NCBI GenBank assembly: GCA_947044365.1
Contig: OX345644.1
Span: forward strand, 2,307,237 to 2,371,236
Direction of reading: 5' to 3'
Length of the DNA stretch: 64,000 nucleotides
Source: Petrosia ficiformis
Taxonomy: Eukaryota > Porifera > Demospongiae > Haplosclerida > Petrosiidae
Shown here: positions 12,078 through 38,674 of the stretch, in pieces
Numbering within the stretch: the first letter of the stretch is position 1
Layout: the number at the start of each line of letters is the position of its first letter
The notes under the pieces: model-generated
The model's input: the letters and a program-made list of their open reading frames with translations, nothing else
Told to the model about the DNA's origin: nothing
Database searches by the model: none
Program-made: the position numbers and the translations under genes

Positions 12078-12530
12078 TTTATGGCCCGTAGGGCCATCCC
12101 TATGATTGCTTTCCCACGGGTTCGATGTATGTTTATATATATATATATATGTTTGTGTCACCTACGCGAGTATGCGTTGTATACGTAGTTAAGGAAGTTA
12201 CATCATTCCCGGGGGCTAGGCTTGGTCAATTAATGGGCGTGGCGCGTAAAAGAACGCGCGATCAAGCTCTACACATCAGCGGAAAGAAAGCTGTGTAGCT
12301 TACGTAGAAACTGGAACTAATAGCTAGCTATTCTGCCTGAAATATATTCCTAAAGTTCTACAAGGTCCTTTGAAAGGTTAGGAGAGTAGATAATCAAAAT
12401 AATAACTATAATAAGCTGTTGTCTTTCATGCTTGATAAAGTCAGCCATGATTACTGAATGCTGGACACCACAAAGCAGTCATAGGGATACCTTTATCTTC
12501 ACTTAAACTTGTAAAGCAATCATAGGGATG
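12078..12530. mobile_element. Element with inverted CATCCCTATGATTGCTT ends
   Basis: Starts with GGCCATCCCTATGATTGCTT and closes with AAGCAATCATAGGGATG; a second inner inverted copy is near 12473. A related end lies at 57110-57140. A MITE-like element is the likely explanation; no target duplication was identified. Confidence 0.5.
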
Positions 12531-12845
12531 TTTTTTTTCTCTATATACACTTGTTTTAAATATGCTTTTTGCTACTATAATTACAGGTTCAATCGCCATA
12601 AATACTTATACAACACAATTTCATTACTTATGCTCACAAGCAGCTTAGCAATGTTTCATGACTTTATAATGAGCTCAATTTCACTTAAACGTGATTCTAT
12701 TTCAATATTGTTCATCTTATAGGACAATGTACATGTATATTTGACTCACTGAAAGTTAATCCAAAGACAATTACTGAAATCTCTGCCGTTAATATTGCTC
12801 CTCTTAACATGAAATGAGTAATCTAAAAGAGATAAAGTAGTGTAA

Positions 12846-13100
12846 AGTCTGTTCACATTCAAGTTGTCCTCAAAATTAGGATGTGATGACTTTATATGTA
12901 ATATAGTGTATAGTTTAATGTCATAAGGTTAATACATGATTATACTGTAACTCAACAATGAAGCTATGGATTGAAATTTGACACACAAAAAAGAAGGAAG
13001 GATAATTATATGAAAATGGTGCAGGTGAAGAGATTGTTGGTCATTCTAAACTAAAGTTATGAACATTTTTCTGAGGACAAAGTGAACATGAATGACCTTT
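12846..13100 (+). mobile_element. Family-1 dispersed element
   Basis: Full-length relative of the copies at 7691 and 58171, from AGTCTGTTCACATTC to GAACATGAATGACCTTT. Noncoding. Confidence 0.65.
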
Positions 13101-14694
13101 AGTAACTTAGTGTCACAGTTTATGGACATATTGTTGTTACACATTGGGCCCAAGCATCAATAAAATATTATCCTATAAATCATCTAAAAGTACATACATG
13201 TATTTACCACTAGCAATATTCTGCATGTAAAACAGTAACATACACGTACATGTACATGGTGTAAACCCTGAAATTAAAGTGTTGGGGAGTGCCCTTTGGA
13301 AAACTAATTATATTCATGTGATTTGCAAATATGGAGTTGTGCAATGCAAGATATGGAATGTTTATCCAATGTGTATATCATTATTTGCTGAGCATCTATC
13401 TACTGTGTAATGACATTGTACATGTACATGTATATGTATTACACCAGTTACAGTTCAAATTGAAAACCACATAGATAAACAGCTGTTATAAAATAAACAT
13501 GTCCCTTGTACTCTGGAGCACTCAGCCTTATTATCACAATTATTATCACAACCTTTAAAAGGAGCAGTTGGTCAAAAACAAACCATACATATATAGTTTA
13601 TATACATGTACATGTATATTTAGCCATTTTTGAAAGTTCTTCCTGCAATTGAAATGGCTATAGGGCAAGAATTTTAAATCTAAGTTTTTCATTTTATCTA
13701 AAATAATAAGTTTCCATTAAATTTTAGCTATTTACCTTTGGCCCAAGAGTGGTGTGTCCTAGTGCCATTGACAAAACTTCATGAATACAGTTACATATGG
13801 GAATTATAAATATCTGTGGATAGAATGGATAGAGAGAGAAACATCATATCAATTATTATGTTTACAAAAGATTTCCATGCACAAAAGCTTGCAACAGAAA
13901 GCATATCTTTTAAAAGTCAAACTCAGTTAATCACATGACAATGAAATCGCATAGCTTGCAACAAAGCATTATTATTATTATAAACAATAATAATATTACA
14001 TTATAATATGGATGATCTACTCCTACATACATGTATATACATATAATATATATGTACAAAATGTACATGTATTGTATATTTATCCTGATATAGAAAACTT
14101 CAAAGTAACCAAAGGTTTTATAAATCAGATATGAAACCTATCATTTTTCGCAGCGACACAATTACAAGACTACAACACTCACCTGATCACAAGACAAAAC
14201 ATTAGGTACACATAGCTACAGTAGTTATGCCTTTCTGGAAATATATTCATTAATTGTACTATAACGTATAATCACCTTGCCCTCCGGCCTACAACTATTG
14301 GTGATTATAAATCTGTTATAGCACTCATAGGTGTGTTATATATAATATATAATTATAATGTAATTTATATATTACATACAATGTATATACAATGTATATA
14401 TATATATATATTGCCTATATATAATATGTATTATTATTGAAGCAATGTACATGTATATCATCATTCACAGGTAAGCTAACAGCATTGTGCTAATGCCTTT
14501 GATGATGCAATGCTGCCAAACATTACATCATCATAATGAGATGCAACATAATTATTGTTATGCTGAATAAACAACATCATTTACATGTACAGATGATATG
14601 ATGTACATCAGGATATACGTATATATAAATATCTTGAAAGTAACCATAGGTTTTATAAATCAGACTGCACATTCAGTGTTCCATTTTCATTTCG

Positions 14695-14925
14695 AATTTT
14701 CTAAGCCATTGTGGCTGCTTATTTTCTAAGCCATTGTGGCTGCTTATTTTCTAAGCCATTGTGGCTGTTTATTTTCTAAGCCATGGTGGCTGATTGTTAT
14801 TTTGCTAAGCCATTGTGGCTGATTGTTATTGTTATTTTCTAAGCCATGGTGGCTGCTTTAATATTTTCTAAGCCCTTTGTGGCTGTGTTTTATGAATTTT
14901 ATAAGCCATTGTGGCTGCTTGTTTG
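14695..14925. repeat. Minisatellite with AGCCATTGTGGCT hairpin unit
   Basis: About eight copies of a 25-33 base unit with core TTTTCTAAGCCATTGTGGCT. AGCCA and TGGCT in each copy can pair, giving serial small hairpins. Units vary in spacer length. Confidence 0.85.
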
Positions 14926-14988
14926 TTTGTTGTGTTTGTTTGTTAATCATTTTTATTCTATTGCTAGCATGCTAGGCACATGAATTTT

Positions 14989-15810
14989 CATGTACTCAGA
15001 TTTTATAAGGTGAACAGGCGTTTGAAACATTGTTTGATAAATGTTTGGTAAATTGGACTATATACATGTACATATACATGACAGTTCAGACATGGGGTTA
15101 ATTACGTAATATATTACTATTACTTTAAAAATCAGTATATTACTATTACTACATGTATTACTATCACCTCCTAAGTCAATGTAATATATTACTATTACTA
15201 TCACCTCCTAAGTCAATGTAATATATTACTATTACTATCACCTCCTAAGTCAATGTAATATATTACTAATACCTTAAAACTCAGTAGATTACTATTACCG
15301 CCTAAATCAGTGTTACTGTTGTGGATTACTATACATGTAGTATTAAGGTTTCTTTGAAATTCTTTAATATTTTAAACTATATAACCATGCATTGAATGTT
15401 CATGATTTTCTCAAAAAACAGAACCAGTAAGTCTGCACATTTCTAGCTAAAAACATTTCCCTCCATTACTACCCCAATTACTTAAAGTCAATTACAATTA
15501 CTATTACTATTACCTCAACATTGAGATTGGATATTACTATTACTAATACTATTACTTGACTGTCTATTACTATTACTGTTATCTCAATTTTTAAATTATT
15601 ACTATTACATGTACCTTGAAATATGTAATCTTTACTATTACATGTATTATCTATGACTATTACCCCATGGCTAGTACATGTACATGTATAATAAAAAGAA
15701 ATAGTGGCTAAAATGGCAGGTTCCAACTCAGTAGTCCAATTTACCAAACATTTATCAAACAATGTTTCAAACGCCTGTTCACCTTATACAATCTGAGTAC
15801 ATGTATTATC
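14989..15810. mobile_element. Element with about 75-bp inverted ends flanking TATTACTATTACT filler
   Basis: Bases 14989-15060 (TACTCAGATTTTATAAGG through AATTGGACTAT) are the reverse complement of the segment ending near 15805 (AGTCCAATTTACC through ATCTGAGTAC). The interior is ACT-rich TATTACTATTACT sequence. No coding sequence seen. Confidence 0.6.
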
Positions 15811-16217
15811 TATGACTATTACCCCATGGCTAGTACATGTACATGTATAATAAAAAGAAATAGTGGCTAAAATGGCAGGTTCCAACTCAGTAGTCCAATT
15901 TACCAAACATTTATCAAACAATGTTTCAAACGCCTGTTCACCTTATACAATCTGAGTACATGTATTATCTATGACTATTACCCCATGGCTAGTACATGTA
16001 CATGTATAATAAAAAGAAATAGTGGCTAAAATGGCAGGTTCCAACTCAGTAGTCCAATTTACCAAACATTTATCAAACAATGTTTCAAACGCCTGTTCAC
16101 CTTATAAAATCTGAGTACATGTATTATCTATGACTATTACCCCATGGCTAGTACATGTACATGTATAATAAAAAGAAATAGTGGCTAAAATGGCAGGTTC
16201 CAACTCAGTAGAGGGTG
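15630..16217. repeat. 159-bp tandem repeat, about 3.7 copies
   Basis: The landmark TATGACTATTACCCCATGG occurs at 15652, 15811, 15970 and 16129, exactly 159 bp apart each time. Copies are almost identical, so the expansion is recent. The unit contains one inverted end of the element at 14989-15810. Confidence 0.93.
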
Positions 16218-16984
16218 TATCATGAACCACACAGTTAACAATTAAACAAATGTATTTCAAATTACTTTCAATATTATTCTGCTGTAGAGTAGAAACATGA
16301 AAATGATTTTTGGGGGTGGGGGGATGGGGCAAAGTACCATGTAGCTGGTGAGGGGGATGTGCCCCCTCCCTCGTGGAGCATTAAGCTATTATTTGAGACT
16401 TACAAAAGAGGAAATCAGACAGACACACAAGCAGACAGAGAGACAGACAGGCAGGTAGGCAGATATGCAGGAGGGTAGTACATGTACACATGTACATACA
16501 GACCATCTTGTGGTCAGTTACAAGGTGTGTCTGTAGCTCTGAACTGACAACTGTGACAAGTTAAGTCTTTTTGTGATGCAAGCTACAATATACTTGGAGG
16601 ACCAGCCCACCCCCCCACCCCCGGGTTCTGTAAACCTGTTCTGGTAATAGTTTTAGTTTTTACTATTGATGATACATAATTATTTACATTCACTCACTAG
16701 ACAGTATAGTATGGAGAAAAGGGTCCAACTACTTCTTAATTTCTTAATTGTTGGAATCAATTTTAACAGAAGAAAAGAGAGGAAGATAAAGTTGAAGAAA
16801 AGTACAAAAAGGTCACAGACTCGTACACTAGAGAAAGGAGAAACAATGTTATATTTATATACATGTATATATATATACAAAGACATACGTAATATATACA
16901 TGTATATAATTTATATATACATAATGTACAATTTAAGGAACCAGTGCGTATATACACGTACATAAATTATAATATACATGTACA

Positions 16985-17062
16985 AGGGACCAGTGTATAT
17001 ATATATATATATATATATATAACTATACATGTACATAATTATAATTATACATAATAAATTGT

Positions 17063-17101
<39 letters not shown>

Positions 17102-17102
17102 C
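16985..17102. repeat. (TA)n tracts
   Basis: Two long TA-dinucleotide runs separated by TACATGTACATAATTATAAT-type sequence. Confidence 0.85.
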
Positions 17103-17428
17103 ATAAGCATTTTATTACATACTGAGAATTTGATATAGTATAGGTTTGGATAAGTACACAGAAATCTGTCTGGTTTGTGGTGTTCACATGTGTTATGTCA
17201 CACCAGTTCATGATACTCGTGTTGTGGTGAGAATGTCCAGAACCCATGCTTCAATTCCTTGCTGGTGAAGTATCAAATATTCTATTTTCGGTGCACAACT
17301 TTCTCGAGCATGAAATACAGTCCCCTGCAAACAGTCTTTGTTTTCTGCTTTGCAACCTGGAAGCTGAAACTTGAAACCCCTCCTTTAAATTTTAAACCCC
17401 GCCTTTAAAAAATAAATCTGCGTGCCCG

Positions 17429-17534
17429 CACGTGCTTTAAGCGGTAAATACTAAATACTAGTAAATAGGCGGGAAACTTGCGACTAGATAAGTAGGTGAG
17501 CCTGAGGCCCATTTTCTCATCAGCAAGATTGAAT
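17429..17534 (+). promoter_or_regulatory. MCM2 promoter region with E2F-type site and E-box
   Basis: GGCGGGAAA at 17468-17476 is a canonical E2F/DP site 59 bases before the MCM2 ATG. CACGTG (17429-17434) is an E-box. E2F control of MCM genes is well established in animals; that this site works here is inference. No TATA box is placed. Confidence 0.65.
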
Positions 17535-33329
<15,795 letters not shown>

Positions 33330-33858
33330 AAACTATAAATAGTTATGTTGTTGTATTCTCTTTCTAGACTTTATATAACATATAGAGTTTCATAACATAT
33401 AGAGTTTCAAAGATATTGTTTATGTATAAATAAATATTTTAAAAATAGCGAAACACAAAAAGAATAGGTGTAGAATAATACATGTAACATGTAAGAAAAA
33501 TAGTGTAGAGAGAGTAGTGTTATTACAATTATTATTATTGAAGAATAAAATTAATAATATTGTGTAAGTAGTGTATAAAGACAAAAAACAATGAAATAAA
33601 ATAGTGAAATGGAAAACTAAATTAATCTCTTCTGGACTTGAGTAATGAGGTAGGATGGAACTGGATAATACAAGTGGTAAAATTTATTATTGTGAAATGT
33701 ACATTTAAGAAAAAAATCATGATTATTATAAAGATAAAAAATGATGAAATTTAAAAAAATAATGTACAAGAAAATTTAATGCTGGAGTAATAGATGGAAC
33801 TAGACCATGCACAGTGGATGAGGTAGACTGGAACTGGAGTACTGGATACACATGTATT
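33330..33858. other. MCM2 3' flank with array-like sequence
   Basis: AATAAA at 33429-33434 is a likely MCM2 polyadenylation signal. Near 33640-33850 the sequence has ATGAGGTAGACTGGAACTGG and AGTACTGGAT, closely resembling the 28-bp repeat of the macrosatellite that starts 3.2 kb to the right. No exon seen. Confidence 0.6.
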
Positions 33859-34140
33859 TTAGTTGACTCTCTCTACCTTTCGTAAGCATCCAGGTTGATA
33901 AATTTGTTTTTCCTGCAATACCTCGTTTGTTGGAAGACAATTCAAATAAATCTGAATTTGAGGAGAGCTATAGAGATGTTGAAGTCCTTCTCCACACCTA
34001 ATAAGAACATGGAAAGATAGATTGTGTGATGAATGTGTATAAAGCTGTCATTACTGTCTGCCATCGCAATATCCTCCCGAGCAGAGAAATCTGAGATGTT
34101 GAAGTACTGCAAAATTATAAGCGATATCTTTACTTGGAGA
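33859..34140 (-). CDS. Possible downstream exons of the zinc-finger gene
   Basis: Three minus-strand segments with splice borders agree in phase with the gene at 34179-34498: a 7-base exon 34134-34140, 34055-34106, and 33859-33997 ending in TAA. They would follow an alternative donor at 34203 and give a 141-aa product ending in a Cys-containing tail (LCSGGYCDGRQCGEGLQHL, NCLPTNEVLQ). Not recognised. Evidence is splice sites and open frame only. Confidence 0.35.
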
Positions 34141-34178
34141 CTACAGAATTATTAGACAGCTGCTTAGTTAAATGTAAT

Positions 34179-34498
34179 TCAAATTAATAATGTCCACTCA
34201 ACTGCTGAAGTATTAGGTTCTTCCAAATGGCTAATAGAATCAAGCTGTGACTCATTACTATCATCAGACTGATGAAAGGGTGAATCTTCTGTCTTGTCAA
34301 TTTGTTGATCATCAAAAGACAATACAAGTACTCTCCTTCTATGAGCAGCACTCTCAATGTGACGCTGATACTTTGATTTGTATAGAAATGTCACCTCACA
34401 TATATCACAAAAGAAACCTAATCAATATGAAACAAATTATAATAGCTATGCTTAGAAAGAGGATTATATAATTTATATCACTTACTTGCTTTTGCCAT
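34179..34498 (-). CDS. Small C2H2 zinc-finger protein
   Basis: Exon 1 is 34486-34498 (ATG plus three codons and one base), with donor GTAAGT. Exon 2 starts at 34417 after GATTAG. Unspliced to the TGA at 34179 it encodes 83 aa. Residues about 8-28 form one C2H2 finger, C-x2-C-x12-H-x5-H (CDIC, then RHIESAAH), of the long-spaced type often seen in RNA-binding or matrin/U1-type fingers. An acidic Ser/Asp/Glu-rich tail follows. It is transcribed away from the gene at 34603 across a 104-bp shared promoter and is convergent with MCM2. Family not identified; a longer spliced form is described at 33859-34140. Confidence 0.65.
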
Positions 34499-34602
34499 AC
34501 TTTTTTTGAATGTGTGAAATTTGTGCGCATGCGCTAAACAAACTTACGCATGCGCTATTCTTTGCACAAGACGAAAAACGAAAGACGAAGTTGCGGAGTA
34601 TA
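34499..34602. promoter_or_regulatory. Bidirectional promoter with two NRF1-like sites
   Basis: TGCGCATGCGC (34524-34534) and ACGCATGCGC (34546-34555) match the NRF1 palindrome. They sit midway between two divergent start codons 104 bp apart. NRF1 sites are common in animal housekeeping promoters; function here is inferred. Confidence 0.65.
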
Positions 34603-35557
34603 ATGGCGATTGATCTCAGCCAGCAAGCTAGAGCAGATCCTCTCTTTCCTCTACTTGATTATCTAGTGAAATCTAGTCACAGGCAACAGAAACCAGTGAA
34701 TTATCAAGCATTAGAGAACTGCAAAGCGAAGTTAGTAAAGGAGTTTGGAGAAAGTACATTTAATATTGATAAATCACCTTATAAGGTATGTATATTATTA
34801 CACCACTGCAATCATATGTAAACACTGGTCATCCTGATATAAGTTCATCTACATCATTATGCTGTAGATGTCTCTTCGACGTGGGATAGTGGATTTATTT
34901 TCCAAGTCATTATTCAGAAGTCCAAGTGAAGAAAACGTTATGGTAATATATATTGTGTATTATATGTATAACTACATAATTGTATTATAATATTATATAT
35001 TATATATATATAATTATAATTATTATAAGATATAGTATAAATAATAAATCATAGCACATACTGACATCAAATTTATGTTATACTGTATTAGAATAATTTG
35101 TTTATATACTACAGAGAATGGTGAGATCTGTGTTGCGAGAAGATGTTAGAACTAAATATAAGTTGGATGCAGCAGTTAAGTATGCTACAGGATTTGTGTC
35201 CACATTTAGAAGTGAGGAAAGACGACGAGTAAGACAACCTGTTGCATAATTTTGTATTTCTGTACAAAGTTAATAACAATTGAGAAAATATGTCCGAGAT
35301 AAACCAAGAGTCACTGAAGAAAGAAACCTCTATAGTATAACTTCAAGAAATGGGTAATTGAAAACTATGGTGATTCTCCTTCTCCTGATCAATGGAAGGA
35401 AATATTAGAGGAAGATGATAGACAAAACTACAGAAATGCTGATAATGCTGAAGTTGACATAACAGAGCAACCACTGCAGATTGGTGCTGATGTTGATTAT
35501 GAGCAAGATGCATCAGATAAAGAAGGTGACTCTGAAATGTATAATTTTGTTAAATAA
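34603..35557 (+). CDS. Conserved-looking hypothetical protein, 4 exons, 197 aa
   Basis: Exons 34603-34785, 34868-34942, 35115-35228 and 35336-35557; all junctions are phase 0 with GT-AG borders. ATG 34603 was chosen because it follows the divergent promoter; an in-frame ATG at 34510 exists but overlaps the NRF1-like sites. The protein is soluble and helical: N-terminal PLFPLLDYLVKSSHRQQKP, a basic middle (SLRRGIVDLF, RMVRSVLRED, FRSEERRR) and a very acidic C-terminal third. No known domain recognised. It is convergent with the gene at 35807-36217. Confidence 0.72.
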
Positions 35558-35806
35558 TTCCTGTTTAAAAGTTACATTGCATAATTATATAATTTCAGTT
35601 TTTGAGTTTGGTTAACACTTTATATCACTTTCTTTGAGTTTAATACTAATTATATATCTAATTATCACAATTCATACACATATACAGTTGTACTTGATAA
35701 ACTGGTTAGTAAGAGCAAAAAACCTGTTTCATGAATGAATTTGAAACTCAACGTAATGATTATTAGTTATGTTTTCATGTTTTACAGTGACTAATTGATA
35801 TCACTA

Positions 35807-36217
35807 TTATAATTTCAGTCTTGCACTTTTTTGAACAAAAGTCTGCTTTTCCTTATACAATCGTTTCCAACCAGGCGGAGTGTAGGATGAACCCCCCAAA
35901 CTGAAGCATGGCTGAGAATGATATGGTGATCCAGTATACTTGTGATCCTGAATATACTCATACTCTGATTCTGTTTCACCATCAGAGTCTATGGTTTCTC
36001 TTACACTTTCTTCCTTTGCAAGCAATCTGTAAAATTGTAATATCATGCACAGTAGGAAGATAATTAAAATTGTAACTAGCTCCTCTAATCTCTGTACCAT
36101 CGAATCTATTTTTACTTTCATCTCTATATGATATAAAGTAACACGGCAATAATATAAATAGCTAACTTGAGGATTTATACCTTTCAGCTCTCCAATGATC
36201 TTTTTGGACTCTGCCAT
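35807..36217 (-). CDS. Small hypothetical protein with N-terminal coiled-coil-like start
   Basis: ATG at 36217. Exon 1 is 36181-36217 and exon 2 36077-36123, joined at phase 1 across a 57-bp intron. Exon 3 ends in a stop at 35807; its acceptor is uncertain. The CAG at 36027 gives a phase conflict, while AAAG ending at 36014 keeps frame. The whole 136-codon stretch is also open unspliced. Likely protein about 95 aa: short amphipathic start (KKIIGELK, VKIDSMVQRLEEL), acidic Ser/Glu segment (SDGETESEYEYI), Gly/Pro/Tyr-rich tail (LGGSSYTPPGWKRLY). No family recognised. Confidence 0.55.
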   Translation of the reverse strand: MAESKKIIGELKGINPQVSYLYYCRVTLYHIEMKVKIDSMVQRLEELVTILIIFLLCMILQFYRLLAKEESVRETIDSDGETESEYEYIQDHKYTGSPYHSQPCFSLGGSSYTPPGWKRLYKEKQTFVQKSARLKL

Positions 36218-37057
36218 TTTTTTTACTCAAACATCTGTGACAGATCTGATTTCATAGCTGTTGCAAATAGGTTATGAAACATTAATCACACACCGAGTCA
36301 CTGACAATTATTTTCAGGATGTTCTACTTTTATGTCTCACGCCAGACGCACTACTGTCATGATACAGTGATGCCAACATTGCTGTTTCAGATCTAAAATG
36401 TCACAGAGCAGATTCATTGACGACTACTCTTGGCTGTCCAGTTCCCTATCACTTTCAGGTTGTAATTTTACAATTTCCTGTCACTGTCAGAGAGGAAGTA
36501 CCACAGTAACCACACCTACTTATTAGGTCTTAGTGTTACCACACCTCAAATTACTGTAGATTACGAGAGTATACCAATGTGGTGGCGGCATGTCGGCATT
36601 CTATTGTCAAAAACGCCCACGCTTTGTTGGATGTGGTCTAGCGGTGCTTTGATTCAAGTGTCCGCCCTTTGATGTTACTTTGAAGTTAGCTTAAGGTACT
36701 TAAAAAAAAAAAAAAAAAAAAAAAGCAGAGTAGAATAGGATGTTCATGTATGTGTGATTTTCTGTGATGTATAGACTTGGTTTCTAGCTGGTTCTAACGA
36801 GAGAGAAAGGGATGTTGGGAGAATAAGTGACAAATAGTGTTCGCTTGCCGACTTGATTAGATTCTGTGCTTGCAGTAATTGGTAAGAGAGGTGACAGTTA
36901 GATTGCTCCAGTAGTTGTATTCAGTTGCAACGATGGTTTTGATGTTGAGCCACACCTCGCAATTAGTATATTACATCCATTGTACATGTGGTTTCCATTA
37001 TTTTTAAAAATTTTCAAAAAGCCCCCGGGTTAACAAACTGTAAGTGATAACCTACCA
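36218..37057. other. Gene-free stretch with A-tailed sequence before the array
   Basis: A run of about 25 A at 36698-36724 ends a stretch (about 36560-36700) that may be an A-tailed retrosequence; no target duplication was found. A 42-codon plus-strand frame from ATG 36398 is not convincing. Otherwise nothing seen. Confidence 0.4.
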
Positions 37058-37793
37058 ATACTGTTGACTTTGAAAACATTCTTTTGCCGAAGGATGCATG
37101 CATGGTAGCAATGATGATGATTTTTTTAAAAATGCAACCAGTCGAATTATAATTAGAAAACAAATGATATCGAAAATGGTGTATTCAATTATAACAAAAG
37201 AGTAGAAAAAGTGATAGCTAGCTAATTGGAAAATATTTTCAAGAATGATGATTTGAAAATAGTCTCAAGAAATATAGCTAGCTACTTGAAAGAGAAAGAA
37301 ATTAGTTCGTTAATTTGAAAATATTTCCAATGAAATGCAATCGAAAATGATAGTACTTAAATCAATTCATTGGATTAGGTGAAAAAAAAGGTTTTATGAA
37401 AAGAACCGTTAACGTTATAATTATAGGTAGCCATTGGTATTGAAAGAAGTTAAAAGATTAAGAAAAATAGACTAGTATATTCAGTACAAGCATAAGCAAT
37501 CGTAGGCTTTCCACTGTAATAGACCAAATTTAATTATTATTCTTACGAATCGAAAATAAAGAAAAATATAGACAACTATATATATTTAATACAAGCATAA
37601 TTAATCATAGGCTTTCAACTGTAATGGATAAAGAAAATTAAATTATTATCACTAGCATCAATATATTTCAAAGAACTGACTGCCATTGAGATGAATAAGC
37701 AATGAATGAAGATGAGTCCTTGAAGAAGGGAAATCCCAATGAAGATGAGTCCCTGCAGAAGAGAAATCCCAATGGGGATTGTCCTGGGATGAA

Positions 37794-37925
37794 GTAGACT
37801 GGAACTGGAGCACTGGTTGAAGTAGACTGGAACTGGAGCACTGGTCGAAGTAGACTGGAACTGGAGCACTGATCGAAGTAGACTGGAACTGGAGCACTGG
37901 TCGAAGTAGACTGGAACTGGATGAG
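37794..37925. repeat. 28-bp minisatellite within unit 1 (repeated in every unit)
   Basis: Unit GAAGTAGACTGGAACTGGAG plus CACTGGTC. Five copies here, and five in most units (near 39080, 40370, 41657, 43955, 46143, 48343, 52705, 55090); seven in the unit at 50740-50925. Because 28 is not a multiple of 3, all three minus-strand frames stay open. Confidence 0.95.
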
Positions 37926-38047
37926 GTAGTTAGACTGTAACTGGAACACTGGATGAGCTAGACCGGATGTACTGGAACTGCCCCACACGGGGCTGGATCT
38001 AGTGACTCGAAGAGACCTCCGGCGTCCCCAACCTGGGCATCGGTATA

Positions 38048-38165
38048 CTCATTTGTCCCGCACACTCCTACCAACCAGGATCGACCATGCCACCCCCCCA
38101 AAAAAAAAAGAAAAGGAGGGTGGCATGGCCGACCCTGGCTGATAGGAGTGATTAGAACAAATGAG
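38048..38165. repeat. Long imperfect inverted repeat within each unit
   Basis: Arms of about 50 bases (CTCATTTGT to CCATGCCACCC, and GGGTGGCATGG to ACAAATGAG) around an A-rich loop. The same hairpin occurs in all ten units. Confidence 0.9.
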
Positions 38166-38631
38166 CAACCGAATTCCAAGAAGAGAACACCAGAAGAAAC
38201 CTCGAAATCATCAGAAACAGACCTGTGCAGGGAGGAAAAATAGTAAATAAACTGTTCACAATAAAATAATATTTAAGAAGAAAGTATAGAATATAGAAAA
38301 GAGTATGGAGACATAACTTACCTCTTATTGAAGTATAGATGCGACGAGGTAGAGAGAGAGTGGATAGATGGACAGGGAGGTAGCAAGTAGAGTTTTCTGG
38401 GAGAGAGAAGAAACAATATGCAAATTAACATGACAGACAAACGGAATTATTAATATGATATGCATGAATTACATATAATATAGAAAATTAAAGACTAAGA
38501 AAAATAGACTATTTAATACAAGCATATAATTAATCATAGGCTTTAAGGCTAAATTTAATTATTATTCTTACGAATCGAAAATATAGAAAATTAAAGACTA
38601 AAAAAATAGACAACTACATATATATATAATT

Positions 38632-38674
<43 letters not shown>

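Larger units (their letters stand above)
10855..17250. other. Gene-free region between paralog D and MCM2
   Basis: I see no credible exon on either strand. The region is AT-rich and filled with TACATGTA words, (TA)n tracts, the dispersed and tandem repeats listed separately, and a G-rich stretch near 16306-16328. Confidence 0.6.

Noticed and set aside
36398..36526. 42-codon plus-strand frame MSQSRFIDDYSWLSS
   Set aside because: Short, no splice partner found, no recognised family.
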